This document shows positions 42,656-53,068 of a stretch of DNA of 64,000 nt, piece after piece. The DNA lies in contig OX637338.1 in assembly GCA_951799405.1 (NCBI GenBank), positions 9,300,001 to 9,364,000 on the forward strand, written 5' to 3'. The notes under the pieces are model-generated. The model ran no database searches. It was not told the DNA's origin and saw only the letters and a list, made by a program, of their open reading frames with translations. A program made the translations under genes and the position numbers. The stretch comes from Agapetus fuscipes (taxonomy: Eukaryota > Arthropoda > Insecta > Trichoptera > Glossosomatidae). Position 1 is the first letter of the stretch. Each line of letters starts with the position of its first letter.

Positions 42656-43709
42656 TTAGTCGTAGTCAATTCGATCTATGGCAATTTTATACATTTTTTG
42701 TCTGTAAATACATTGAGGGCTAGTTGTCTTGTGGGTAGTGTCGTTTTTTGTTTTGTATTTAATATTTAAAAAGTGACAGTTACTGCAAATCGCATCTTTT
42801 TCTAAGTTGTTACATTTCGCGTAGGTATGATCTTGAGCGCAGTGTGGACAGTTTGGTGGTTGTGTTCTTCCTAGGCATCTTTGTGCTGTATGGCCATATT
42901 TTAAGCAGTGATAGCACTGTACTAATGGGTAACAGTCTTCTACGTATGCTCTATTATATTTTATATTAATTTTGCCTTTTTCTAAAAGAATTTTTCGAAG
43001 TCTCCCTGTTGTTTGTATGATATAGTTGGTAGTTTCTCTTGGGTTAATACTTTTCAGTTCTTTTATAAGTTTTATGTTCTCTTTTTCTTTTTCTTCAATA
43101 CCCTCATTTTGGTTTACGATGCCCATGATGATTTCTTTTTCTGTGAGGTTTTTTTCTAGTCCCTTTAGTATGATGTAAGGTTTTTTCTTTTTCATTTCTT
43201 CTGTCGTCAGTTCCTTTCCAAGTGTATTGGAAATTTCTTTTTTCAATTTTTCTGCGCTTGTTTTCTCAGTACATGTAATTGTTATCTTTTTTTCACCAGT
43301 CTTTTTTATACCCGATATACCAATTTTTAGTTCAGTAGGGTTGATTTCTTTTTGGATCTTTTTTTTTTATTTCTTCGGCACTTAATGTGTTTTTTGATTC
43401 TACCATGATTGCGTAATTTGTCACTGCGTTTTTGTTCTTTTTAACATTTTTATCTTCCCCAGCCACCGCCGCGTAGGTTTTGTGGCCAGATTCGATAAAC
43501 TCTTCCAACTTTTTAGTGTAATGCTTGCTGTTTGTTATTACCGTTTCTTGGAGTTCTATGATCTTTTTCTGAAGGGAGTCCCTTTCAGCATGCATCTCTT
43601 CTTCTAGTAGCATGATCTTCTGCTCCAGTTGAAGCTTTATTTTAGTCTCCTTCACTGATCCCGTCATTTTACTAATACACTCCTTTATATCACTTAGTAT
43701 TGAATCCAT
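42656..43709 (-). pseudogene. LINE ORF1 (gag-like, CCHC zinc knuckles), one-base frameshift
   Basis: It encodes the nucleic-acid-binding protein of the LINE ribonucleoprotein. The likely start is the methionine of MDSILSDIKECIS at 43709; a longer frame opens at 43787 but its leader looks like UTR. The first part (to 43332) is charged and coiled-coil-like (LQLEQKIMLLEEEM). The second (43246-42656) carries CYHCLKYGHTAQRC (CX2CX4HX4C), CPHCAQDHTYAKC (CX2CX3HX4C) and a third CSNC. The two lie in different frames. The break maps to a run of ten A (plus-strand T-run 43359-43368): nine would keep the frame open throughout. It is a recent slip, an assembly error or a programmed shift. Confidence 0.85.
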
Positions 43710-43799
43710 TTTTTTTTTCAAAAATATCTCGCCCTGCTGGGCGCGATTCTTTTTAGTTTCACAATACAAACAAACACAAATGTGCACTTCGTCCGCGTG

Positions 43800-43842
43800 A
43801 ACACGTCCGCCTTGTGCAACGTTCGGCTAGCGAATCGAAAAC
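43800..43842 (-). promoter_or_regulatory. LINE 5' UTR with possible DPE-type internal promoter
   Basis: On the minus strand the 5' end begins GTTTTCGATTCGCTAGCC and, some 27-34 bases in, contains GGACGTG (43802-43808), which fits the downstream promoter element known from insect jockey-type LINEs. The initiator is a guess (ATTC near 43835). Confidence 0.4.
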
Positions 43843-43919
43843 TATGAATGTTTAATAAAAATATGAATACGCACATTTAATAACTACCTAAAATCGTTCG
43901 TTTATTGTATTTCAATAAG

Positions 43920-43999
43920 TTTCCTTGACTTATAGGTTAGTATGAAGCTGACCACTCATACTGTAAAAAATGGTTCACTTTACCAATGTTACCATTGTG
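43920..43999 (+). mobile_element. rep-A fragment (head end)
   Basis: GTTCCTTGACTTATAGGTTA, TATGAAGCTGACCACTCATA and CTGTAAAAAATGGTTCACTT. It stops after TACCAATGTTACC. This is a 5' piece lacking the tail, which argues that not all truncation in rep-A is of the 5' kind expected for LINE-driven copies. Confidence 0.85.
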
Positions 44000-45140
44000 T
44001 CTTTGTCCACACTACATCAAAGAGTAACCATACGTGAACAAATACTTAAGATTGCAAAATTTTTGTCAGTTCCAATGGAATTGGTAACATACTAAAAGAA
44101 AAATTTCGGAGCCAAAAATGGAGACAACCCTTAGCAATCAATATTTCGTGTTTAAATAAGTAAATATTATTGTGGCTAGTACAGAAAATGAAAGATACGT
44201 TACTAAGGTATATGCAAAAATACTCAACTTTAAAAACGTTTGACTATTTTGATCGTATCATGCCATCAAAGGGTCAAAACCGGGTTGCGGACATGTAAAA
44301 TTTGTATGGGAATGGAAAAAAGGCGTTTTTGTTTTATTTTTTAATTACATCGCCAATTAATGCTTTTTGCAGTTTTTTTTTGTATTTCGATACGCTTTTT
44401 ATTTACTTTACTCTGATAATTTTAGAATTCAGTAGAGTTCACCAGTTTTTATGAAAAAGCTGAAAATCATTAGGGGACACACGCACAAGACAAAAGGTAC
44501 AAATTTCGACGGCGATACCCAGATATGTTTTCGAGAATATTATATTGCATTGTAAGATTCAAATAAATCGCGAAAAGCTGATCAATGGTGTAATTTCACA
44601 TTTCAAAACCTAATTCAATCTTTTTTTTAATTTCCTCCTTTTCTTGAAGTAATTTGCACACACTTGTAAATCAGTTTTCAATACATATCGACGGTTTAAA
44701 GGAAGTAGACGTTTTGGTCAAAAATGAGTTATGAATGCTATCCTACTAAAAAATTTCCGTTCTTTCTAATGCGCTAGCTCCCATAGCTCTACGATGATTT
44801 TTTTGTTGTTTATGCCCAAGCAAACAACTGCGTTTTCGAAGTATGGTTTTAGTGTAAGCGACAAGATTTTAGCACTTCCTAAAGGCACTTGTGACGTAAA
44901 AAAAATCGTAAAACATCATAAAACCACATTAATATGAATGCCAATAAATGCCTTTGTTTTTTTAATTTTAGAGCTGTTTTGATTTTAACGATATGATAAA
45001 AAAAAAAAAACTTATTTAATTTTTCTGCAATATCAAACTTGAAACTGCTCTTCTGAACAATTTAGTTTTTGTCGCTTATGCCCTATTACGAGTACCTTTG
45101 AAACGTCGATATATTTCACGGACTAAAATACGAGTACTTT
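44000..45140. other. Unassigned AT-rich region
   Basis: It has T- and A-runs and no coding potential. It lies between a rep-A fragment and a MITE. I see no repeat with a second copy in the window. Confidence 0.35.
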
Positions 45141-45374
45141 CGGGGCTATTCTTAGACATTTTAGTCGTCGGTTCAGCCCACATTTTGACAAACTAATGGT
45201 GCCTGAGCTGTAAATTTCTACTTACTTAACTACCGAATTTTGTAATATTTATATGAAGACAAATCAGCTGTTCACTGGCGGCCATCTTGGATTGACAGGT
45301 CTTCATACAAATGCATCATAAGTTTGTCAAAGCGTGGGTTCAACCGACGACTAAAATGTCTAAGAATAGCCCCG
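45141..45374. mobile_element. MITE-K: 234-bp element with >50-bp terminal inverted repeats
   Basis: The left end CGGGGCTATTCTTAGACATT, TTAGTCGTCGGTTCAGCCCA, CATTTTGACAAACT is mirrored on the right by AGTTTGTCAAAGCGTGGGTT, CAACCGACGACTAAAATGTC, TAAGAATAGCCCCG with only a few mismatches. The flanks are TTT on both sides (45138-45140, 45375-45377), a possible 3-bp duplication. It has an inner secondary inverted pair (TATGAAGAC/GTCTTCATA). It is non-coding. Confidence 0.9.
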
Positions 45375-45387
45375 TTTGAGTATTAGG

Positions 45388-45722
45388 TACGCAACGCAAC
45401 GCAACTAAGCTACAGATATAGTGTAACTTCTTGCCGCGTTATCCTCGAAGGGGTCGCATGTGGCGAGTTGAACCTATTTATTTTTACAGGTAAGGGGGCC
45501 GGCCTTACGCCAACCACTTCAGTTGAAGTGGGGGTTTCCCAGCTCCCGAGAGAACTGGTACTCATTTCTTGTGAAGGCTGAGTAAACCTTGCCGGTATTG
45601 TATTTTGGGGTTTGAAATAAGCACCGAAACGGGAAATCATTTCTGACACCCTCGGTGGGAATCGAACCCGAGCTCACGGCATGCAATGCAAGCACTCTAC
45701 CAACTGAGCTATCGACCGGACT
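45388..45722 (-). mobile_element. SINE-B copy, near full length
   Basis: Minus strand: head GTCCGGTCGATAGCTCAG from 45722, B box GGTTCGATTCC, then GTGCTTATTTCAAACCCCAA and ACTTCAACTGAAGTGGTTGG, and the end TAGCTTAGTTGCGTTGCG. The 3' end lies 13 bp from MITE-K. Confidence 0.9.
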
Positions 45723-46524
45723 ACGAGGTACCTACTCTTGAATTGTATTGACAACATTTTCGTGTCAAATAAAATAAATATGTAAGCCATAAGACTACTT
45801 TATGGTCGATTGCCCTTTACAAGATTAAAATATCTGTATGAAAACTAATATTTCAATTAACTAATAACACACTCACTCCTCCATACTATCCCATCCACTC
45901 GAGCATTAAATAAGCAAGCAGATACTGCGCTCATATTAAATACTCTACTAGCACAGCAGCACGCCGAGTTAATACATTAAACTCATAGCTTTATATCACT
46001 TTACGTGTAGTAATTACAAATAGAGTTGCTTACGAGCGCACCCTGTGTGCTTCACACTCATAATGCGGAGCTTGGGGGTGAGGGGGCGGGGAAGGGGTGG
46101 CTTATAGCGACCCCTATTGAAATCATTTCAATTTCAAACGTTGTTAGGTAGAGGAATGACGGAGCGCAGCGCAAAGGATTATTTCACTGTGAATGGATAT
46201 AATAATGTAGGTACAGCGAATGCGTAATGCGTTTGGGCTTAAATCGCTCTGCATGCCGCCACAGCCGACTTGTGGGAGCCCCACTCGCCTCCCTCGAGGG
46301 GAGAATATCACAGAATATCCGCCATTCACACAATATTCAAACGCTTTCACTTAATACAAATGTAAAATATACATCTGAAATCATTTTACGCTTAAAATAA
46401 ATTCCATTCCTACCTCGGTCTTCTCTTTTCACATCTTATTTTCATCTCTTCTTCTTCTTTTGGTTCTATCGCAGATCGACGATCGTTGTGACCAAATTCA
46501 CCTTCGATGCAAAGATAATTTATT
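45723..46524. other. Unique stretch
   Basis: It holds a moderately GC-rich island at 46045-46320 (GGGGGTGAGGGGGCGGGG). No gene is recognised. Confidence 0.35.
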
Positions 46525-46784
46525 GTCTCTAATCTAATTTAAGTTGCAAAATACATATAACATTAAAGATTCACATTATATGCACTTTCACAAACAGACA
46601 TGTACAAGTTCGCGCTTAAACATGCCGCATGTGGTCCTACAATATAAAAACCCGAATCTCACATGGACTTGTACACCCTGCAACTCTTGCCGACCTTCCC
46701 TGAAAACAGGGGTGACATTGGCAAAGTGAACCATTTTCTACAGCATCAGTGGTCAGCCGCATACCAAACCTATAAGTTAAGGAA
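46525..46784 (-). mobile_element. rep-A copy, complete
   Basis: It runs from TCTCTAATCTAATTTAAGTT through GTTCGCGCTTAAACATGCCG and AAAACAGGGGTGACATTGG to CCTATAAGTTAAGGAA. It directly abuts an opposite copy. Confidence 0.9.
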
Positions 46785-46980
46785 CTTTAATGGCACCCCT
46801 GTTTGAGAAAAGTTCGGCTAGAGTTACAGGATGTTTGTTCATTTGAGATTTGTGTTTTTATATTGTAGGTTCACATGCGGCATGTGCAACTTATACGTGT
46901 CTGCTTGATAGAATGCATACCTGTATAATGTGAAAGCCTAATGTTACACATATTTACAACTTAGATTAGATTAGATGTTA
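46785..46980 (+). mobile_element. rep-A copy, head-shortened, head to head with previous
   Basis: GGCACCCCTGTTTGAGAAAA, TGTTCATTTGAGATTTGTGT, TTCACATGCGGCATGTGCAA and TTTACAACTTAGATTAGATT. Together with 46525-46784 it forms an inverted pair without spacer. Confidence 0.85.
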
Positions 46981-46989
46981 TGGCTCGAA

Positions 46990-47560
46990 CTAAGGACTCG
47001 CTGCTTTTTTTGAACCATTATCGCAAGTTTTTCAGCCACAATGTCCTTCAGCGTCCCTGAGTACCTACTTCTCTTCTCAAGCTTACCCTGTATGATAAGA
47101 TGGAGAACATGGTATTTCTCATTTATCATAACTTGACCCAAGAACATCAGCTTTCTCTACTTAATGGTTGGCAGTTTTTTTTGTGGTATGCAATCGTTGG
47201 AGGACTTCCTCATTGGTAACCCGATACCGCCAAAAGATCTCAAGTATTTTTCGGCAGACATGCATCTCGAATGCTTCGATTCGTATCTTCGATTTCCATG
47301 CTTACCTTTGACATTCCCTTTGTATATTAATTTTATCAGTCATTCATCATTATTTCTAGTTGCCCGAACTGTCTCAATGAATTCCTTTGTACTTTTAATA
47401 TCATATTCTCGTTTATATCGCACTCATTCATAACCCAGTTATTGCGGGTCCTACCATCCAGAGTCTTACCAGTCATAAGTATACTTTCGATAAGTTTTAC
47501 TTTCAAATAACATCCATTACTTCTATTTCAAGAATGCCAGCTCAAAATGAGTAGATTATT
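46990..47560 (-). pseudogene. LINE 3' remnant, two RT C-terminal segments joined, broken
   Basis: On the minus strand (from 47560 down) a first segment resembles the C-terminus of the 26492 LINE: TGKTLDGRTRNNWVMNEC and LKVQRNSLRQFG. It is followed by the motifs EAFEMHVCRKILR and YRVTNEEVLQRL, which belong to the RT/thumb region that normally lies before such a C-terminus, usually of a different LINE lineage. Several stops and frame changes follow. The order is abnormal for one element, so it is a junction of two fragments or a rearranged copy. Confidence 0.7.
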
Positions 47561-48007
47561 CCTTTTCTCAAAAGTACATAGAAAAAAAAATCAAAATCGC
47601 AAAATTAACATAAATTATAACATAAACTGGTCATTCAAAAACCATCGGCTTATAAACAGATATTGGGCGTAAATTTCCTTTGGGGGTGTTTGAAGGGGGT
47701 GGCAGAAAGTTCATCCCTCCCCCTCCCTCCTTAGCCCGTGGACCCTTCCCCCCGCAGCCCCCCTCGGGTCCTAAGACTTCCTCAAGCGGACAGTGTACAC
47801 AAGAAACGTTTCACAGGGACGATTTGTCAAACGGTCGCATGAATGAAAAAACCCATAAGCGTCACCCTTTCATATCCGTAATAAATAAAAACCCTCCCCG
47901 CCCCACCCGCCCCGCTATTGGGCACTCTGTATAATAATTAATTGAACCACTCTGAGCTGTGATATTAGTTCATTTTCCTTTGTGAGTATATTTATTTTAT
48001 TGAGGCG
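47561..48007. other. Unique stretch with C-rich block
   Basis: CATCCCTCCCCCTCCCTCC and later C-rich runs at 47711-47770 are seen. The 84-codon frame is low complexity and is not called. Confidence 0.35.
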
Positions 48008-48151
48008 CTAGGAGTTGCAAAGTTTTTGTTCATGTGCGTTTTTTTTATATGCATATACAGCATGTTTAAGCGCAAACTTACATGTGCTTGCTTGTGAGCA
48101 TTCATAAAATATGAGCCTTAAATATCAATATATCTGTGCAACTTAGATTAT
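48008..48151 (+). mobile_element. rep-A fragment (tail half), diverged
   Basis: GAGTTGCAAAGTTTTTGTTC, AGCATGTTTAAGCGCAAACT, TGCTTGTGAGCATTCATAAA and ATCTGTGCAACTTAGATTAT. Confidence 0.8.
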
Positions 48152-49314
48152 ACATTTCCTAGTAATGGTATTGATAGTCATATTACTTAAATTGAGGTTA
48201 AAATTGAGTAAGAAATACAGAATTCAAGCCAATATCTATGTACGTAGTCTATACCTAAGAAAATCTCTTAACCAGTGCATATTTAAAAAAAACATTGGAT
48301 GATTCGATTGGATCTGTCATCATTCAAATTCAAAGCCTTGTTCTAGGATATTTTTCTGTCTAGTTGTGTATTAAAAAATTCGTACAAAACCAATAAATAA
48401 AAGATAAGACTTATGAAACACTTGACATTGTACTGAAAAAAAAATAACCATACTTTTCCAAAAAAGGTAACTGATATGATTGATCCCCAGTTTTTAACAC
48501 GTAGGTATTATAATTATAGCATTATCCACATTTTTGGGTATTTTCCTACAATAGATACTTTTAGACTTTAAATGAATTTTTATACATACTTTAATCGAAA
48601 AAATTTCAAATAGACGAATAAAACCAAAGAAAAGCTTGTACTATGCAATATCATAAACTCTATTGTGGTTTTGTATTGTGTATAAACATTCAATTAATTA
48701 TTATGTATTGATATTACATAATATCCACCATATAATATCCTTTCAGCGTATATATGTATAAATGCTCGATGGTAGTTTTATCAAAGATGGCGGTCTGGTT
48801 ATGACGATAAGGCGCCGTTGCTAGGCAACGTGGCTGCCCGCTGTCCGGCACCTCCCCACCCACCCTCACGTAGTGCCACATGTACACGCGCGCACATACA
48901 CGTGCAGAGTACGGGGTGGCTGTGTGCGCGGGTGCGATATTGTTTCGGCTGGAAAATTCATATTCATGCACGCCCATTCTATTGCTCCGACCAATGGGAG
49001 AAGTGCATTCAAATTTTATTCAAAATACTTCTTGGAGAATATTTGAATATTTTTATTCTTTTACATTATAGATTCGGCCATTAGTGCTGAGTTTTTTCAT
49101 GCAGATTTTCTCACAGATTCTTTCATACGCACAACTGCATGGAATAATTTTGTCTAATTATTTTTTTATAGATAAATCTATGTGGAAATGCGACCTTAAC
49201 AAAATTAAATGATATTTTTTAAGGGTATTTCTGTTAACACAGTGAAAGTCCATTGTATTTTTGTATAAATTCAATAGAAAAAACAATGTTGTAATTCACT
49301 TCTATATTTATATT
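48152..49314. other. Unique region, CpG-richer at 48800-48960
   Basis: 48800-48960 is GC- and CpG-richer (GGCGCCGTTGCTAGGCAACG, a 14-bp-class RFX/X-box-like palindrome GTTGCTAGGCAAC). No gene is recognised. It could be a regulatory island. Confidence 0.35.
48816..48831. promoter_or_regulatory. X-box-like palindrome
   Basis: CGTTGCTAGGCAACG is an exact match to the RFX-type X-box consensus (RTNRCC then GGYAAC type, here GTTGCTAGGCAAC). It lies in a CpG-richer island. RFX factors control ciliary genes in animals; a functional role here is only inferred from the motif. Confidence 0.35.
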
Positions 49315-49360
49315 TGTTCAAATGTTTTCACCTCATAAGGCATCTTCAGGAGCATAATAT
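49315..49360 (-). ncRNA. Hammerhead-ribozyme-like motif, copy 2
   Basis: On the minus strand: GCTC, CTGAAGA, T, GCCTTATGAGGT stem-loop, GAAAA, CA, TTT, GAAC. Stem I pairs GCTC with GAAC (3 of 4), stem II pairs GCCT with AGGT and stem III is AA/TT. The tail GAACAAATATAAATATAG then GTGAATTACAAC matches copies at 6050 and 54495. Confidence 0.5.
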
Positions 49361-49831
49361 AAAAATGTAATGTATTTCCTTCAATAAAGTTTACGGGTCG
49401 TTTTCCGCTTATGATCAACTATCATTTTGGAGCTTTATTAATTATAATTAAAACATTGTATTCAAAACTTAACTCGTTTCTTCTTCGGGTAAATCATTAA
49501 TTTATGAAATTCTTAATATTCTTGGAATATAAGCCACCTACTTATTTTTATTTTAACACATCGAAGGACGTTCCAAGAAGCCAATAAAGCGTTACAAAAA
49601 AATCTCCTCTTTCACAACGTTGTTATAAATATTTTTTCAAGCGACCGCTGATGGAGAAAAAATATTGATTTGATGGCGAGAATGTGGCGACAAAAGGCAC
49701 GTACCTCAGTAAAAAAGGCAAAATACAATAATGGACACAATACAAACTTTTTTCACAATAATTCTATTACAAGATGCCACAAAGTACTTACTCTTGTACA
49801 CACCAGTGACGCAGGGGCAATATAACAAGTC
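49361..49831. other. Unique AT-rich stretch
   Basis: No gene or repeat is recognised. Confidence 0.4.
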
Positions 49832-50092
49832 TATCTATAATCTAAGTTGAAAAGATATATTACATTTAAAATTCATATTAATTTTATTCTTATAAGCTTA
49901 CACGTATAAGTGTAGGCGTGAGCTTAGTTCTCGCTTACACATGCAGTATGTGGACTTACAACATTAAACTCTCAAATGAACATCAGCCCTGCAACTCTTG
50001 CCGACCTTCCCTGAAACAGGGGGACTTTTGGAAAGTCAACCATTATGTAAAGTATGGGTGGTCATATTCATACCAACCTATAAGTCAAGGAA
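49832..50092 (-). mobile_element. rep-A copy, complete, possible 7-bp target duplication
   Basis: It runs from TATCTATAATCTAAGTTGAA to CCTATAAGTCAAGG. Flanks AACAAGT (left) and AACACGT (right) may be a target duplication with one mismatch. The CAGGGGGACTTTTGG block is altered. Confidence 0.88.
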
Positions 50093-50515
50093 CACGTCAT
50101 TACAAAAAAAAAAAAAAAAATCCAAAACATTCAAATCTTATCTCACGAATGCATATTTTCCTTCAATTTTCAATTCGTTTGTAGAGGATTCCCGACAAAT
50201 CTCCCGGGTTCATTTCCTGTGGGATTTGAGATAAAGCAACTTTGCTGATAAGATTTACAACATTTACCTTCATAATTCTCAAAAGCTTTTATTTTTCTTT
50301 CAGTATAAGGTTATTAAGCTAGGTTTGAAACACCCGGATCTTTGAGTCAAAAAATAACGTTGCTTGTGAAAAAATGGATAATGGTCGATATTCTTCGAGT
50401 TATTCTGTCATAAAACCTAGTATACTGTAATAAAGATATTATTTATCAATCCCATTACCAACAAAATATCTTAAATTCTTGATTTTTGAATGATTTTCTA
50501 AAGTTAATTAATATA
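50093..50515. other. Unique AT-rich stretch
   Basis: It has an A-run at 50105-50120 after the rep-A copy. No gene is seen. Confidence 0.4.
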
Positions 50516-50671
50516 CTATAATCTATAATCTAAGTTGCAAGGATATATTCATTCAAAGCTCTCAGATGGACAAACACGAGTAGTTCGCGATTACAAATGC
50601 TGATTGTGTACTCACAAATAAAATCCAAAACTCAAATGAACATAAGCCCTGCAACTCTTGCCGACATTCCC
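50516..50671 (-). mobile_element. rep-A copy, head-truncated, young subfamily
   Basis: CTATAATCTATAATCTAAGT, CAAAGCTCTCAGATGGACAA and CCTGCAACTCTTGCCGACAT. It ends abruptly after ATTCCC. Confidence 0.9.
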
Positions 50672-52243
50672 TTACTGTTGGAATATTTTTAGCGCCATCA
50701 TTTCAGAAAATAATTCACTTCCGCCACTGGTCTTAATGTACACATGTTAGAAGTACCGAATCCGGTATGAAAACCAAAATGGTACTTTATAATACAGCTT
50801 CACGTACCTAAGTACCATTTAGGTACAGCATATACGTCAGTACCATGTTGATACTTTTCACATCATTACGGAACAGAAATTTTATATTGGAACGCAAAGA
50901 GCTTTGAGAGTTTCCTGGAAATCTGCGTTTTATTCATGTGCCCGTAGAAAATACTGTTATTCAATTTTCGTATGCGTCGATCTGATGCCCGAATAAAATG
51001 TTGACGAAATAATACGGTCCAATTTCATTTCTATTCATGGAAAAATACTTATAATGTCACATACTATGAAAAGCCGAAATAAATGCAGCATAAATTGGTG
51101 GTCTAAAAAAACTTCATACCATAGGAAAATATGTCGCCAATAAATAAATAGTAAATACAGAAAAATGGGGATTTATAAATTTTTTTCTGCATTAAAAATA
51201 TTTCTCGATTTCTCATTAATACGTTGTTATTTATACAAAATCTCTATAAAATTTTATTTTTCTACAAAATATTTGTTTTCTTTTTCATATTCCGAGAAAT
51301 TCATTTTTGTAAAATAAATCAGAAGAAAGTTCAGCTTACTGCGAAATTGGTATTGTTGCATATATTTAATTTAAAATCTTATCTTAAACGAATAAAAAAT
51401 ATCTCGTATTTTGTTCCACAGAGCTTTCAACTAAAGTGTTGAAATGGTGATAATATTATTATGACTGTTTAAAAAGCATACTAACGCTCGCCACCGTACA
51501 AGCAGCGCCATCTATCGGGGAATAGAAACTCTAGAAATCTATACAATCCGCGCTCAGCCGCGAAATAATAAAATTCACCCATTTTCGTCTCCAAATTTAA
51601 TTATCTGCAATTTCAATATTCCATTATTTGTCAAAGAGGTGTATTTAAGACGGAAATTTCGCAACAGTGGCGTACCTCCGAGGTGGGACCGAGAAAATGA
51701 TTGACGCAGCCCGCCACTCCAGTTTTCCAATTAAATTTTGTGAAGCAGTAATAATTATTTAGGTAAATCAATTTGTTTCGCGCAAGCTATAGGGGTGTTT
51801 TAGATCCTATGAAGCCGTCTACTCGCCCCCCCCCCCCCACAACCCACCCTCAAAACGCGGGGGTAGATTGAGGGAGAGGGGAGGGAATTAATTAAACTTG
51901 AAAATGAAATATTAACACTTTCACGTACAAAATTTAATATAATGGAATATTCAGAGCTGTACAAATGGAATTATCACGTTTATACTGAGCTCGTCAAGAC
52001 GGAGACGAGAATAATTATCGTTCTTCTTCTTATTATTATTATTATTTTACTCATCCAGCGAGAGATGAAAATGAGAAAAGGAGAGAGAAAAATAACCTGC
52101 TTTTCAGCACGAAAGTTTCTGTCTGTGTATAATTTATTTTAATTAAATTCAGTACCTAATGTAATCCGCCAAATTTCAGGGTGTGTACATGTATACTTTT
52201 AAAAATATTTTTCTCATAAAGTAAGCCAATTTCATATGTGTTT
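50672..52243. other. Unique region
   Basis: It holds a C-run at 51825-51840 and G-rich sequence around 51860-51890. The short ORFs are AT-rich and without domains. No gene is recognised. Confidence 0.35.
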
Positions 52244-52498
52244 CGTCCAGTCCGTAGTTCAGTAGAACGATTCAGTTCAAAACCAGATAGCTAAGGTTCA
52301 ATCCCCGCCAAAAATATCATAAATGTTGTTTCATAAGGATGTTTGTTTCAACACAAAATTACAGTGCCGCCAAAGTTTACTTAGCCTTGACAAGAATGAG
52401 AACCTGTTCCGTAGCGTCGGGTGTAAAGAAGTAGTTGACGTAAGACTGGTCTCCTTATCTGTGTAAATAAATAGGTGTCACTCGCCACATACGTTCGA
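52244..52498 (+). mobile_element. SINE-B copy, old and diverged
   Basis: Head CGTCCAGTCCGTAGTTCAG with B box GGTTCAATCCC; body TGTTTGTTTCAACACAAAAT, TTTACTTAGCCTTGACAAG, GTAGTTGACGTAAGACTGG and CACTCGCCACATACG. The 3' end is lost. Confidence 0.75.
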
Positions 52499-53068
52499 AT
52501 GAAATACCCTCCAAAATAGGATTCTCCATTTTGACAGTTTCTAGCCATGAACAAAACAAACAAGTAGGGACCTACATATCTACCTTACTTTTGAGTTTCT
52601 CTAAACCATATTTTCGAAAAATTGATTTCTTTTTAATTCGTTTAATTTAAGACATAAAGAAATATTCATTGTATAATTTAGCATGTTTTTTTTTTTTCTT
52701 TTTATATAGAAAATCATAATCCGTAGGTATCTACATTTTTTCATTTCTGCACAATGTTATTCGCGTGCACAAAAGAGACGGAGATAAATTTCTGTAACGA
52801 TCATAGCTGTCGTGAGTGAGACAGATGACGTTAATAAAACGGATAAGATTATGGTGGCAGATATAAGGGAAGACAATCTTACATAAGGAATAAGGAATCC
52901 TCTATAATATATTATTGTTGGGGGAGGGAAGGAAAATCCCCAGGAAATAAAGGAGGATTGCTATGCAGTATACAAGGATGTCTATGTATGTCAGATATTC
53001 ATAAGTATCAACGTATTCCAGAACTTTTTCACCTGACACCCATCGCAAAAATGGTAAGATTATGGTAT
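52499..53068. other. Unique stretch
   Basis: The minus-strand ORF of 144 codons (52902-53336) overlaps the LTR-like piece, is hydrophobic in places and has no recognisable domain. I do not call it. Confidence 0.3.

Larger units (their letters stand above)
39351..43842 (-). mobile_element. Near full-length non-LTR retrotransposon (LINE), Jockey/CR1-like group
   Basis: A minus-strand element of about 4.5 kb with the standard two-ORF layout: short 5' UTR, gag-like ORF1 with zinc knuckles, 12-bp gap, EN-RT ORF2, ~300-bp 3' UTR and a poly(A) tail (T-run at 39361-39385 on the plus strand). A direct repeat TATGAATGTT lies beyond the tail (39341-39350) and at the 5' end (43843-43852) and is the likely target duplication, with ten extra bases between tail and duplication. 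An intact ORF2 and an undegraded UTR indicate a recent insertion. The clade (jockey, CR1 or Daphne-like) is not resolved by eye. Confidence 0.9.
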
